From Chryseobacterium sp. SNU WT5 (GTDB lineage: Bacteria; Bacteroidota; Bacteroidia; Flavobacteriales; Weeksellaceae), in assembly GCF_007362475.1 (NCBI RefSeq), contig NZ_CP041687.1, positions 2,909,615 to 2,973,614 on the forward strand: DNA of 64,000 nucleotides. Direction: 5' to 3'. Below, in pieces: positions 16,756 to 26,186 of this stretch. The first letter of the stretch is position 1; each line of letters starts with the position of its first letter. The notes under the pieces were generated by a model. It saw only the letters and a program-made list of their open reading frames with translations. It was not told the DNA's origin and searched no databases. The position numbers and the translations under genes were made by a program.

Positions 16756-18648
16756 ATGAGCGATAACTCTACTGTAAATTATTCTGAAGATAATATAAGA
16801 ACCCTCGATTGGCAGGAACATATCCGCCTTCGACCGGGAATGTATATCGGGAAGTTAGGAGATGGTTCTTCGGCTGACGACGGAATCTACATCTTGCTCA
16901 AAGAAATCATCGATAACTCAATCGATGAATTTGTTATGAAATCGGGGAAGCGAATCGAAATAAAAATTGATGATGGCAAAGCTATTGTTCGGGATTATGG
17001 TCGTGGAATTCCACTAGGGAAAGTAGTTGATGCGGTTTCTAAAATGAATACCGGTGGAAAATATGATTCAAAAGCATTTAAAAAATCAGTGGGTCTAAAT
17101 GGAGTAGGAACCAAAGCAGTTAATGCGCTATCCGAATTTTTCAAAGTTAGATCTATTCGTGATGGAAAAATGAAAATAGCGGAATTTTCAAAAGGATTGA
17201 TCACAGAGGATTTCAAAGAAGCTGAATCTACCGATCGAAACGGAACTGAAATCACATTTATTCCTGACACTTCCATTTTTACCCATTTTAAGTTTCGAAA
17301 AGAGTACATCGAAAAGATGCTTAAAAATTATTGTTACCTAAATCCTGGGTTAAAAATAATTTTTAATGGAGAGACCTATTTTTCTGAAAACGGATTAAAA
17401 GATTTGTTGCAGGAAGAAATAGAAGGAGAGATCATCTATCCGATCGTTCATTTAAAGGATGAGGATATTGAGGTCGCAATTACCCACTCAGACAAATCAC
17501 AGTCAGAAACTTACTTTTCATTTGTTAACGGGCAAAATACTACGCAAGGTGGAACGCATTTAAATGCATTTCGTGAAGCGTATGTGAAAACGATTCGTGA
17601 ATATTTCAATAAAAACTTTGAAGCGACAGATATTCGCAAATCTATTATTGCGGCAGTTGCTATAAAGGTGATTGAACCGGTTTTCGAATCACAGACCAAA
17701 ACGAAATTAGGATCGAATGAAATGGAACCTGGTAAAGAAACCGTCCGGACTTTCATTACCAATTTTCTCAAAAATAAACTCGATAACTTTCTACATCAAA
17801 ATTCAGAGATTGCTGAAGCAATTCATCGAAAAATCATTATTTCTGAAAGAGAACGGAAGGAACTTTCTGGTATTCAGAAACTAGCAAGAGAAAGAGCAAA
17901 GAAAGTGTCTCTTCACAATAAAAAACTGAGAGATTGCAGACAGCATTATAACGATCAGAAAGCTTTGCGAAAAGGCGAGACAATGATTTTTATCACCGAG
18001 GGAGATTCTGCATCAGGTTCGATTACAAAATCTCGCGATGTGGAAACTCAAGCAGTATTTTCTTTAAAAGGTAAACCTCTGAATTGTTATGGACTTACCA
18101 AAAGGGTAGTTTATGAAAATGAAGAATTTAACTATTTACAGGCGGCCTTAAATATTGAAGATTCTCTGGAAGATTTACGATATAACCACGTAATTATCGC
18201 TACTGATGCGGATGTTGATGGAATGCACATTCGTCTTTTGATGATTACCTTCTTTCTGTCTTTTTTTCCAGATCTTATCAAAAACGGGCACCTATATATT
18301 CTGCAAACTCCTTTATTCCGGGTAAGAAATAAAAAAGAAACACGGTATTGTTACTCAGAATTAGAACGCGTGAAAGCACTTGATGAGCTGGGTAAAAATC
18401 CTGAAATCACCCGATTTAAAGGGTTAGGTGAAATTTCTCCAGATGAATTCAAACATTTTATCGGAAAAGATATTCGTTTGGAACCGGTTGTACTTGGAAA
18501 AGATCAAACGATAGAACAATTATTAGAGTTTTATATGGGTAAAAATACGCCAGACCGTCAATTATTTATTCTTGAAAATTTGGTAGTAGAAAATCCAGAA
18601 ATAGAAAATAAAGAAATATTTGTTGATAGCGAATTAGAAGAAGACTAA
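16756..18648 (+). CDS. parE: DNA topoisomerase IV subunit B
   Basis: The ATPase subunit of the type IIA topoisomerase that decatenates daughter chromosomes. The 630-residue protein begins with the GHKL ATPase ([38 protein letters not shown]), then the transducer with the QTKTKLGS loop, and the TOPRIM domain ([11 protein letters not shown] and [10 protein letters not shown], the Mg-binding acidic set). It ends in the short tail of ParE rather than the long GyrB insertion. Assignment as ParE rather than GyrB also rests on its operon with an 870-residue ParC-like subunit. A TAnnTTTG promoter lies 36 bases upstream. Confidence 0.93.
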   Translation: MSDNSTVNYSEDNIRTLDWQEHIRLRPGMYIGKLGDGSSADDGIYILLKEIIDNSIDEFVMKSGKRIEIKIDDGKAIVRDYGRGIPLGKVVDAVSKMNTGGKYDSKAFKKSVGLNGVGTKAVNALSEFFKVRSIRDGKMKIAEFSKGLITEDFKEAESTDRNGTEITFIPDTSIFTHFKFRKEYIEKMLKNYCYLNPGLKIIFNGETYFSENGLKDLLQEEIEGEIIYPIVHLKDEDIEVAITHSDKSQSETYFSFVNGQNTTQGGTHLNAFREAYVKTIREYFNKNFEATDIRKSIIAAVAIKVIEPVFESQTKTKLGSNEMEPGKETVRTFITNFLKNKLDNFLHQNSEIAEAIHRKIIISERERKELSGIQKLARERAKKVSLHNKKLRDCRQHYNDQKALRKGETMIFITEGDSASGSITKSRDVETQAVFSLKGKPLNCYGLTKRVVYENEEFNYLQAALNIEDSLEDLRYNHVIIATDADVDGMHIRLLMITFFLSFFPDLIKNGHLYILQTPLFRVRNKKETRYCYSELERVKALDELGKNPEITRFKGLGEISPDEFKHFIGKDIRLEPVVLGKDQTIEQLLEFYMGKNTPDRQLFILENLVVENPEIENKEIFVDSELEED

Positions 18649-18654
18649 TAAGAA

Positions 18655-18678
18655 AAACACAAACACAAACACAAACAC
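18655..18678 (+). repeat. (AAACAC)4 hexanucleotide tract in leader of small membrane protein
   Basis: Four exact AAACAC units end two bases before the ATG at 18681, filling the place of a ribosome-binding site. No Shine-Dalgarno-like sequence is present, and A-rich leaders serve for initiation in Bacteroidota. A change in unit number would not alter a frame but would change leader composition and spacing to the parE stop. Confidence 0.85.
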
Positions 18679-18680
18679 AG

Positions 18681-19169
18681 ATGAGATTAAATAACAGAAG
18701 TAAAGTAGGCCGCTTTAATTTTGTTTCGACCGTAGTATGTATTTTGATGGTTTTGGCCATCGTTCTTTTTATAACGGATCGATACAAGCTTAATTTAATG
18801 GGAAACAGCAGCTATTTAATACTGATTTTTCCCACTATTATTGCGATAATCTATTATTTACGGGGAAGGCAGATTTTTGAATATGACAGTGAGGGTGAAG
18901 CACTTAATTTCAAAAATCAAAATGTAGTTTTATTTTTTGATAAACCAGTAGTTCATGAATTTCCAAAATACAAATTACTGGAATATGAAATTGTAAATGC
19001 GGTAGTTTTAAAAAGATTGTATATTACCATTTCCAGCAAAAAAAGTGGAACAGTAAAGCTAAAGTATGACGTTTCCTATTTAACAAAGAAAGAATTACAC
19101 GACCTTAAAATTTCCCTTAGCCGAGTGATCAGAAATAACAGAGAAAAAAAGATTGAGACGATAATTTAA
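18681..19169 (+). CDS. small membrane protein between parE and parC, function unknown
   Basis: I do not recognise a named family. The 162-residue protein has two likely membrane helices near the N-terminus (about residues 13-33 and 42-60), followed by a charged cytosolic-type domain rich in beta strands (DSEGEALNFKNQNVVLFFDK, VVLKRLYITISSKKSG). The layout is like PH-like membrane-anchored domains. It starts 32 bases after parE, directly behind a hexanucleotide tract. Its TAA shares a base with the parC ATG (TAATG), so translation of parC is probably coupled to it. That position suggests it is co-expressed with topoisomerase IV, perhaps incidentally. Confidence 0.85.
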   Translation: MRLNNRSKVGRFNFVSTVVCILMVLAIVLFITDRYKLNLMGNSSYLILIFPTIIAIIYYLRGRQIFEYDSEGEALNFKNQNVVLFFDKPVVHEFPKYKLLEYEIVNAVVLKRLYITISSKKSGTVKLKYDVSYLTKKELHDLKISLSRVIRNNREKKIETII

Positions 19170-21781
19170 TGGAAGAGCAAGAAAATCATCAGGAAGATTC
19201 CCTGAGAAAAGTTTCCGGTCTGTATAAAGATTGGTTTTTAGATTACGCGTCCTATGTAATTTTGGACAGGGCAATTCCTTCTATTTTTGACGGATTTAAA
19301 CCGGTACAGCGAAGAATTATGCACTCCATGCGCGAGCTGGAGGATGGAAGATATAATAAAGTAGCTAATGTAGTTGGAAATACCATGAAGTACCACCCAC
19401 ACGGTGATGCGTCAATTACAGATGCTATGGTACAAATCGGACAGAAAGAACTCCTTATTGACACTCAGGGAAACTGGGGAAATATCTATACCGGTGATTC
19501 AGCCGCAGCAGCACGATATATCGAGGCAAGACTTACCCCTTTTGCTTTAGAAGTAGTTTTCAACCCGAAGACAACAGAGTGGGCAAAATCATATGATGGC
19601 AGAAATAATGAACCAATAGACCTTCCAGTGAAATTCCCCTTGCTTTTAGCACAGGGAGTTGAAGGAATTGGAGTAGGACTTTCTACGAAAATTATGCCTC
19701 ATAATTTCAATGAATTGATCGACGCTTCTATCGCACATTTGAAAGGAAAGAAATTTCAGATATTTCCAGATTTTTTAACAGGAGGAATGCTTGATGTTTC
19801 TCACTACAATGATGGGGAACGTGGCGGAAGAATTCGGGCGCGAGCAAGAATTATTCAAAAAGATAAAAATACACTTTGTATTACAGAACTTCCTTTCGGA
19901 AAAAACACAAGTGATCTAATTGATTCTGTTATTAAAGCGAATGAAAAAGGAAAGATTAAAATCAAAAAAATTGAGGATAATACTTCTGATCAGGTAGAAA
20001 TAAACATTCATGTAAGCAATGATGTTTCACCGGATAAAACCATTGATGCCTTATATGCATTTACTGATTGCGAAATCCCGATTTCGCCGAATGCTTGTGT
20101 AATTGTAGGAAATAAACCGATGTTTCTTAACGTTTCAGAAATTCTGAGACAAAATACGGATCATACCGTTTCTCTTTTAAAAAAAGAACTTCAGATTGAA
20201 CTGCATGAATTGCAGGAAAACTGGCATTTTTCTTCCTTAGAAAGAATTTTTATTGAGAACAGAATCTACCACGATATCGAGGAAGTGAAATCTTGGGATG
20301 AAGTTATTCTAACGATTGATAAAGGACTGAAACCACATACGAAGCATCTTTTACGAGCTGTAACAGAAGAAGATATTTTAAGATTGACAGAAATTCGAAT
20401 CAAAAGAATCTCACGTTTTGATCTTGATAAGTTTAAAGAAAATATCTTGGCGCTGGAAGGTAAAATAGAGTTGGTAAAATACAATCTGGAACACTTAATT
20501 CCTTACTCAATTACCTATTATACTAATATTCAAAAAAAATACGGTAAAGGAAAAGAACGAAAAACAGAACTTCGAATTTTTGATACTATCGATGCCAGCA
20601 AAGTTGCTGTAGCAAATGAGAAATTCTATGTCAATCGCGAGGAGGGTTTTATTGGAACTTCGCTTAAAAAAGACGAGTATCTGTTTGACTGCTCAGATAT
20701 CGATGATATTATCACTTTTCAGAAAGATGGAACGATGAAAGTGGTAAAAGTGGAACCGAAAACTTTTATTGGTAAAAATATAGAACACGTTGCCATTTGG
20801 AAAAAGAATGATAAGCGCACGGTTTACAACATGATTTACCGTGAAGGTAAAGAAGGTCCGTATTATATGAAACGTTTTTCAGTTACCGGTGTTACTAGAA
20901 ATAACGATTATAAGTTAGCTTCTGATAAAAAAGGATCCGAAATGCTTTACTTCTCCGCAAATCCTAATGGCGAGGCAGAGAAAGTAAGCGTACTGCTAAA
21001 ACCAAATGCCAGAGTCCGTAAAAATAAAATAGACATTGATTTCTCAGAACTAGCGATTAAAGGCCGTGACTCCAAAGGAAATGTTGTTACAAAATATACC
21101 GTTAAAAAAGTTGATTTAAAAGAAGAAGGGATTTCTACTTTAGCTCCCAGAAAAATCTGGTTTGATGATACGGTACGAAGATTAAATGCTGATGCCAGAG
21201 GAACATTACTTGGTACGTTCAAAGGTGATGATAAAATATTAACGATTAATTCACAAGGAGAAGCGAAGTTGATTACTTTCGATTTAAGTAATCGGTTTGA
21301 TGATGAGTATTTAATCCTTGAAAAATGGAATCCTGAACAGCCGATCACCTGCATCTATTTTGATGGCGAAAAGCAGATTTATTTTATCAAAAGATTCCTG
21401 CTCGAGAATACGACCAATGTACAACAATTCATGCCTTCTGACCATCCAAAATCATTTGTAGAAAATATTTTGGTTGCGAATAATGCGACTGCAGAAATTA
21501 TTTTTGTCAAAGTAAAAGGAATAGAGAAAGATCCGGAAATCATTAATATAGATGAATTTATTTCTATTAAAGGTATTAAAGCAATTGGTAATCAATTTAT
21601 TAAGGATAAAGTAAAATCTATTAACATCATAATTCCAGAACCAGAAGAAGAAATTCATGAAGGATTTGATGTGGTAGAAGCTACGGAAGGACATATTAGT
21701 TTTATTGATGAAGATGTAAAAGACGAAGATTTTCCAGAAGAAGGAATGATTGGTGATTTATTTGATGTTCCGGAAGAATAA
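19169..21781 (+). CDS. parC: DNA topoisomerase IV subunit A
   Basis: The DNA cleavage and rejoining subunit of topoisomerase IV. The 870-residue protein has the winged-helix/tower region (DGFKPVQRRIMHSM, KYHPHGDAS) with the catalytic Tyr117 in AAAARYIEAR. A coiled-coil arm follows around residues 390-480, then a beta-pinwheel C-terminal domain and a highly acidic tail (DEDVKDEDFPEEGM). At the position of the quinolone-binding Ser (E. coli ParC Ser80) it has Ala81, with Ser82 next and Asp85 at the acidic position. This appears to be natural for the phylum rather than an acquired mutation. It is translationally coupled to the preceding gene and ends near the shared terminator at 21974. Confidence 0.94.
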   Translation: MEEQENHQEDSLRKVSGLYKDWFLDYASYVILDRAIPSIFDGFKPVQRRIMHSMRELEDGRYNKVANVVGNTMKYHPHGDASITDAMVQIGQKELLIDTQGNWGNIYTGDSAAAARYIEARLTPFALEVVFNPKTTEWAKSYDGRNNEPIDLPVKFPLLLAQGVEGIGVGLSTKIMPHNFNELIDASIAHLKGKKFQIFPDFLTGGMLDVSHYNDGERGGRIRARARIIQKDKNTLCITELPFGKNTSDLIDSVIKANEKGKIKIKKIEDNTSDQVEINIHVSNDVSPDKTIDALYAFTDCEIPISPNACVIVGNKPMFLNVSEILRQNTDHTVSLLKKELQIELHELQENWHFSSLERIFIENRIYHDIEEVKSWDEVILTIDKGLKPHTKHLLRAVTEEDILRLTEIRIKRISRFDLDKFKENILALEGKIELVKYNLEHLIPYSITYYTNIQKKYGKGKERKTELRIFDTIDASKVAVANEKFYVNREEGFIGTSLKKDEYLFDCSDIDDIITFQKDGTMKVVKVEPKTFIGKNIEHVAIWKKNDKRTVYNMIYREGKEGPYYMKRFSVTGVTRNNDYKLASDKKGSEMLYFSANPNGEAEKVSVLLKPNARVRKNKIDIDFSELAIKGRDSKGNVVTKYTVKKVDLKEEGISTLAPRKIWFDDTVRRLNADARGTLLGTFKGDDKILTINSQGEAKLITFDLSNRFDDEYLILEKWNPEQPITCIYFDGEKQIYFIKRFLLENTTNVQQFMPSDHPKSFVENILVANNATAEIIFVKVKGIEKDPEIINIDEFISIKGIKAIGNQFIKDKVKSINIIIPEPEEEIHEGFDVVEATEGHISFIDEDVKDEDFPEEGMIGDLFDVPEE

Positions 21782-21913
21782 AAAATTACTTTCTTGTTTA
21801 CAAACCTATAAAATGACGGAATCATTCTCTATCAGAATAATTTATGTTCTATTTTCTAGAAAAGGTAGTAAACAAAGATTATTTTAAAAATTTATAGATA
21901 TATCCACATATCA

Positions 21914-21938
21914 TCATTATTGTATTTTCTCTGCGAAC
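21914..21938 (+). repeat. 25-bp dispersed intergenic repeat, copy 2
   Basis: Identical over 25 bases to 1899-1923 and in the same orientation. It lies between the convergent parC and tamL genes. Confidence 0.8.
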
Positions 21939-21973
21939 AGTTCATCGATTTATTCTATTTTTAGTTAAACTAA

Positions 21974-21999
21974 AAAATAGCAGTTCAAACTGCGATTTT
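21974..21999. terminator. bidirectional terminator between parC and tamL
   Basis: Stem AAAAT-A-GCAGT / ACTGC-G-ATTTT with one A-G mismatch, flanked by A and T tracts on both sides. It lies between two converging genes and overlaps none. Confidence 0.72.
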
Positions 22000-22003
22000 A
22001 TTT

Positions 22004-24571
22004 TTAGAAAGGGTATCCGAATGCAAAATTAAGAACGGGTTTTAGAGGTTGCCATTTTTCAATGACCCAACGATTTCCCATCGGTTGGTTGGGATCGTAC
22101 ACTTTATAAGCAGCATCTAATCTCAAAGTGATGTACGCAACGTTGATTCGTACGCCAACTCCAGTTCCAACTCCCATTTGAGAAATGAACTTGTTAAACT
22201 TAAATTCATCTCCAAATCCATTATCTTTTAAACTCCAAATATTACCGGCATCCACAAAAGCTGCTCCTTCAAACATTTTACTAAACGGAACTCGATATTC
22301 GATATTGGTAGTTAATTTTACATTATCCATGATATAAGAACGGACTTTCTCATCTAATTGCGAATCAGATGGTCCTAAGCCACCAAACACTCGCCAGGCA
22401 CGAATATCATTAGATCCCCCATTAAAATAGGAACGTACAAAAGGCATTGTAGATGAATTACCATAAGGAATACCAACACCGATAAATTGCCTCAGAGCAA
22501 GAGTATGCTTATCGTTGAAAAAGGTAAAATATTTTCTGACATCAAAATCGAATTTCACAAACTGAGAATAAGGGATATTAAATATTGTTTTAGAAGGCCC
22601 GCTTATTACTCCATCTTCTTTTTTCCTGTTATTAAATATTCCAAAAACATTCCCTGCCAATTCAAATTTTGCATTAAAATAGAAAGGGTTAGGTCGGTCT
22701 TTTTTACCAATTTCATTATAAATAAAATTATAAATCATTGACGATATTAAAATATCCTGCGTTTGCCTGTCTTTGTTAATTAAGGATTGGCGAAACGTAT
22801 TTAATGTTCCTAGTTGATCGCCGGTTAGAGACTCTTGAAATGGGATGTCTCCTATAATTCTAGATGAAACATAGTCGGAAGTTACCAGTCCATTCTTAAA
22901 GTCTTGATATAAAGAAGGGGAGTAAATTTGAAACATTTGATCACGAAATTCTGCGTCCCGAGGGAAATATTCATAGTACCTGTCTTTATTTCTGGTGAAA
23001 CTAAGCTGGGTATTAAAAAGAGAAAGACGATGAGATACAATATCATTCACATTGGCGAAATAATTTAAACTACCATTAACACCAATTCTACCAAGACCAA
23101 TATTATTTTGAACAGAAGTACCTAAAATAACAGAAGAAGTAGGAGAGTACCGTTTTGGAATCAACTTCCACGTTTTGAAGGGCATCATTAAACGGGGAAC
23201 ACTTAAGGCTGCCTGCGCCGATATCTCATAGGCAATAATTCTTTTGCCAGTATCTTTTGAACTGACTACAGAACCAAATATCCCAGAAATACTTGTCGTT
23301 AAATTTTCTGCACCTCCAAATATATTTCTCGTTGTTAAATCAACGGATGGTGAAACGCCTAAATTTAAAATTTGAGAATAATTTATATCTGTAGCTGCTT
23401 TGAAATCATATTTTGAGAGTGGTGCCAAATAGTAACTAACATCTAAAATACTGTCACTTCCTTTTCGAAGAATCTCATCATATTTAATAATGCTAAAATT
23501 ATTCATCGAGGAGATATTTCTTTTAGTTAAATCTAAATTACTTTGATTATATTTCTCGCCATTTTTTAAAATAATCGGACGCCATAATGACATGGTTTTG
23601 TATTGATTACCCAGTTTATAAAAATTAATTCCAAAAAGAGAGTCTTTTTTGGTTTGGGCAGTATCTGCTAATTTTTCTAAAACATGAACTTTAATTTTCC
23701 CAACGGTAGTGATTTTATAATCAGAATCAATTGAATCTTTATGGATATCCATTGTTAGTGGAACATTTTTTCTGCTTTGTAAAGTATCTGCGGTGAAGTA
23801 TATTTCTTCGTTGGAATTATTGAACTTATAATATCCTGCATCTTTCATCAAGTCATTAATCCGTTTCACCTCTTTTTCTAGATCAGCTTGATCCAAGACT
23901 TTTTTGCCACGAATTAAACTTCTGCTTAAGTCCTGCTCATAGATATTCTTAATTGCAGGATCAGGAATATTATAGTAATAATCGCTGATATAGGTTGGAT
24001 CTTTATGTGTAATTAAATAATTGACCTTTGCTTTTTTTGCTGCTGAATCTAAATCGTGTGTAAATTTCACATCCGTATCCCAATATCCACGATAAACCAA
24101 ATATTTACGAATTGAATTGGCACTGCTTTCCGTTTTACTCTGGTCCAAAATCACAGGGGGTTGACCTAAATTCTGGAGGAATCTTTCGTAGAAGAGACTT
24201 TTCCCGACATATTCTGGGTGCTTGTATTTTATAAATAATGAATCGCGGAGCGCTTGATCTCTTACTTCATTAGGATAGGTCATGTACTCTGCAAGAATCG
24301 AATCATATTTTGGATTCGTAGCATTGTATAACCATAAGCCAACCGGCAAAATAAAAAGTTGTTTTTTATTTGGTTTTTGGCTCACATGATCGGGAACCTG
24401 ATCGTCATGAACTTTACCATCCTCATATCTATAATTATTCTTGGTGAGGAGATAATCACCATCAGGAACTTTTTTTGTGGTACTACACGCATATAAAAAA
24501 AGAATCGTGATTGCAGATGAAAAAAATAAGTAATACTTTTGAAAATATTTTGAATAATGCTTACGGCTCAT
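22004..24571 (-). CDS. tamL: TamL-like Omp85 outer-membrane lipoprotein (BamA/TamA family)
   Basis: An 855-residue Omp85-family protein that inserts proteins into the outer membrane. The N-terminus is a lipoprotein signal (TILFLYACSTTKK, lipid Cys29). This is the distinguishing feature of TamL, the lipid-modified TamA variant of Bacteroidota. POTRA-like repeats occupy about residues 80-370 (VYRGYWDTDVKF, DLMKDAGYYKFNN). The C-terminal 16-strand barrel includes the Omp85 motif region (GGSNDIRAWRVFGGLGPS, then AAFVDAGNIW) and ends in Phe. TamB, its usual partner, is not adjacent. The ATG at 24571 is forced, since no later Met keeps the signal peptide. Its 5' end overlaps by 15 bases the divergent methyltransferase gene, and a -7 box (TATTTTTG, 24621-24614) lies inside that gene. 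Confidence 0.9.
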   Translation of the reverse strand: MSRKHYSKYFQKYYLFFSSAITILFLYACSTTKKVPDGDYLLTKNNYRYEDGKVHDDQVPDHVSQKPNKKQLFILPVGLWLYNATNPKYDSILAEYMTYPNEVRDQALRDSLFIKYKHPEYVGKSLFYERFLQNLGQPPVILDQSKTESSANSIRKYLVYRGYWDTDVKFTHDLDSAAKKAKVNYLITHKDPTYISDYYYNIPDPAIKNIYEQDLSRSLIRGKKVLDQADLEKEVKRINDLMKDAGYYKFNNSNEEIYFTADTLQSRKNVPLTMDIHKDSIDSDYKITTVGKIKVHVLEKLADTAQTKKDSLFGINFYKLGNQYKTMSLWRPIILKNGEKYNQSNLDLTKRNISSMNNFSIIKYDEILRKGSDSILDVSYYLAPLSKYDFKAATDINYSQILNLGVSPSVDLTTRNIFGGAENLTTSISGIFGSVVSSKDTGKRIIAYEISAQAALSVPRLMMPFKTWKLIPKRYSPTSSVILGTSVQNNIGLGRIGVNGSLNYFANVNDIVSHRLSLFNTQLSFTRNKDRYYEYFPRDAEFRDQMFQIYSPSLYQDFKNGLVTSDYVSSRIIGDIPFQESLTGDQLGTLNTFRQSLINKDRQTQDILISSMIYNFIYNEIGKKDRPNPFYFNAKFELAGNVFGIFNNRKKEDGVISGPSKTIFNIPYSQFVKFDFDVRKYFTFFNDKHTLALRQFIGVGIPYGNSSTMPFVRSYFNGGSNDIRAWRVFGGLGPSDSQLDEKVRSYIMDNVKLTTNIEYRVPFSKMFEGAAFVDAGNIWSLKDNGFGDEFKFNKFISQMGVGTGVGVRINVAYITLRLDAAYKVYDPNQPMGNRWVIEKWQPLKPVLNFAFGYPF
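24511..24541 (+). promoter_or_regulatory. promoter of RNA methyltransferase gene, inside tamL coding sequence
   Basis: TTG (24511-24513), 20 bases, TACTTTTG (24534-24541): a good Bacteroidota -33/-7 pair ending 15 bases before the methyltransferase ATG. It lies within the signal-peptide codons of tamL on the opposite strand. Confidence 0.65.
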
Positions 24572-25285
24572 AAAATAAAAATTTTACAGTCTCTTGAAAA
24601 AAAGAAGTTCAGACAAAAATACAATTTGTTTTTGGTTGAAGGGAATAAAACCATCAAGGAAATCCCAAAATCTAAATATAAGATTAAGGAACTATACTGC
24701 CTCAATCCCCATGATTTTGATAATAAGGATTTAAATATTGTAGAAATTACTACTGATCAACTAAAGAAAATTAGTTTTCTGCAGAATCCTAAAGATTCAA
24801 TTGCTGTTTGTGAACTAATAGAACATTGTATCAATCCACATGATGAAGTACAGCTCATTCTGGACGGAATTCAAGATCCTGGAAATTTGGGTACGATTAT
24901 AAGATTGGCTGACTGGTTTGGAATTGACCAAATTATATGTAGTGAAGACACTGTGGATTATTATAACCCAAAAGTGATCCAGGCAAGCATGGGATCGTTC
25001 CTGCGTGTGAACATTGCTTATACCTCGCTCGAAACCTATTTTGCTGAGAATGACACCCCAATAATTGGTACAGACATGGTTGGCGAAAATATGTATCAAT
25101 ACAAATTTCCCCAAAAATTTAGTTTGGTTCTTGGCAATGAAGGAAATGGAATCCGCCCCGAAATGAAAAATTTACTGACAAATCGTGTAACAATTCCACG
25201 GTTTGGAAATACAAAATCTACAGAAAGTCTTAATGTAGCGATGTCTGCCGGAATAATTCTCAGCAAGATTTTTTCCAATCGATAA
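24557..25285 (+). CDS. TrmH/SpoU-family RNA 2'-O-methyltransferase
   Basis: A 242-residue SAM-dependent SPOUT methyltransferase that acts on rRNA or tRNA ribose. The N-terminal substrate-binding domain (KFRQKYNLFLVEGNKTIKE, residues 17-35) precedes the trefoil-knot domain with motif 1 ILDGIQDPGNLGTIIRLADW, motif 2 LVLGNEGNGIRPEM and motif 3 TIPRFGNTKSTESLNVAMSA. The exact target base is not readable. The ATG at 24557 is the only start that keeps the N-terminal domain. It lies 15 bases inside the 5' end of the divergent tamL gene, and its promoter lies inside tamL. Confidence 0.93.
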   Translation: MLTAHKIKILQSLEKKKFRQKYNLFLVEGNKTIKEIPKSKYKIKELYCLNPHDFDNKDLNIVEITTDQLKKISFLQNPKDSIAVCELIEHCINPHDEVQLILDGIQDPGNLGTIIRLADWFGIDQIICSEDTVDYYNPKVIQASMGSFLRVNIAYTSLETYFAENDTPIIGTDMVGENMYQYKFPQKFSLVLGNEGNGIRPEMKNLLTNRVTIPRFGNTKSTESLNVAMSAGIILSKIFSNR

Positions 25286-25298
25286 GAAAGATTATTCT

Positions 25299-25796
25299 TT
25301 AAATTAATTGTTCGAAACTGGAAGTAGTTTGATTCTTTTGATATGCTTCAATCTTTTTTCTTACAAATCTCAATGCAATAGGAGCCAAGTAAATAAGCGC
25401 CAAGCCAATCAGTTTCTTTTTCCAGCTTTTGTTTTGGATACTTTTTCTAGCAAAATTGCCGATAAGAGAAACTGCACCAATTTTTAATGTATTTTGAAAT
25501 ACATTTAACCCTGCATCACTTTTTGCAAAACCTAAAACAGCATTTTTATTAAAAAAAGAATCTTTGACATGATTGCTAATTTCTTTAACAATCTCGTTTC
25601 TATTTAAACTTATTGTTGATTCTCCTTCTAAATTAGGCTCTTCCTGTAAAAATCTATCTGTAAATCCATGAGTAAGTGCACTTAAGCTTTCTTTGGTATT
25701 ATCAAAAGTAATTAAATCCTGTAAATCAGAAACTTCCGTTTTAAGTAATTCCTTTTTTCTCCTAAGTTCTTCTAAACTGTTATATTTTGTACTCAT
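25299..25796 (-). CDS. conserved hypothetical protein of YtxH/holin-like cluster
   Basis: I do not recognise a characterised family. The 165-residue protein starts with a short coiled-coil-like segment (LEELRRKKELLKTEVSDLQDL), has an acidic middle, and ends with a glycine/alanine-containing amphipathic region and one probable membrane segment (LIGLALIYLAPIALRFV) before a basic stretch. It follows the holin-like gene by four bases on the same strand, so the two form an operon. By position it belongs to the small membrane-protein cluster often found with YtxH proteins in Flavobacteriia. It converges with the RNA methyltransferase gene, 13 bases away. Confidence 0.8.
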   Translation of the reverse strand: MSTKYNSLEELRRKKELLKTEVSDLQDLITFDNTKESLSALTHGFTDRFLQEEPNLEGESTISLNRNEIVKEISNHVKDSFFNKNAVLGFAKSDAGLNVFQNTLKIGAVSLIGNFARKSIQNKSWKKKLIGLALIYLAPIALRFVRKKIEAYQKNQTTSSFEQLI

Positions 25797-25800
25797 TTTC

Positions 25801-26109
25801 TTAAGAATTTATTAATTTAATAATTTTATCTGCCACGGAATTTTTAATCATTTTTCTAGACAGGAATGTTATCAATATAATCAATAAATAAAGCCCTGCA
25901 ATTATCAAAATTCCATAGGCGTAATTACCAAGCCAGTGACCAATTAATAAGCCCAAGCCAATATTAAATAAAATGATAAAAAATAAAGCTGCTACAGAGA
26001 CAATCACAAGAAAAGTAAGTGTACCCGCAGTTAGCGCAGACTTTTCCGTCGCTTCCATTTTTAGCAAGTCTAATTTTTTAGTGGCAAATTCTTTTATTAT
26101 TTCTACCAT
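25801..26109 (-). CDS. phage-holin-like superfamily III membrane protein (PF07332 type)
   Basis: A 102-residue inner-membrane protein with two strong hydrophobic segments (about residues 27-55, GTLTFLVIVSVAALFFIILF, and 60-88). A basic N-terminus (ATKKLDLLKMEATEK) precedes them. Layout and size match the DUF1469/Phage_holin_3_6 family, which is widespread on chromosomes and not evidence for a prophage. There are no phage genes nearby. It lies between the YtxH gene and the 165-residue hypothetical, with a hairpin between YtxH and this gene that may reduce read-through. Confidence 0.82.
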   Translation of the reverse strand: MVEIIKEFATKKLDLLKMEATEKSALTAGTLTFLVIVSVAALFFIILFNIGLGLLIGHWLGNYAYGILIIAGLYLLIILITFLSRKMIKNSVADKIIKLINS

Positions 26110-26130
26110 AGTATTTTTTTTAAAGTTACA

Positions 26131-26164
26131 AAAAAAGGAACTTAAAATAAGTTCCTTTTTTTTT
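26131..26164 (-). terminator. terminator between YtxH gene and holin-like gene
   Basis: Perfect 14-bp stem AAAAAAGGAACTTA (26131-26144) / TAAGTTCCTTTTTT (26148-26161), three-base loop, T-tract on the minus strand. It lies in the 77-base gap and may act as a partial terminator within the cluster. Confidence 0.8.
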
Positions 26165-26186
26165 GAGGAATTAGTTAGAACAGAAA

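Noticed and set aside
25801..26109. Holin-like protein as evidence for a prophage
   Set aside because: This family is common on chromosomes next to YtxH genes, and no other phage function is present nearby.
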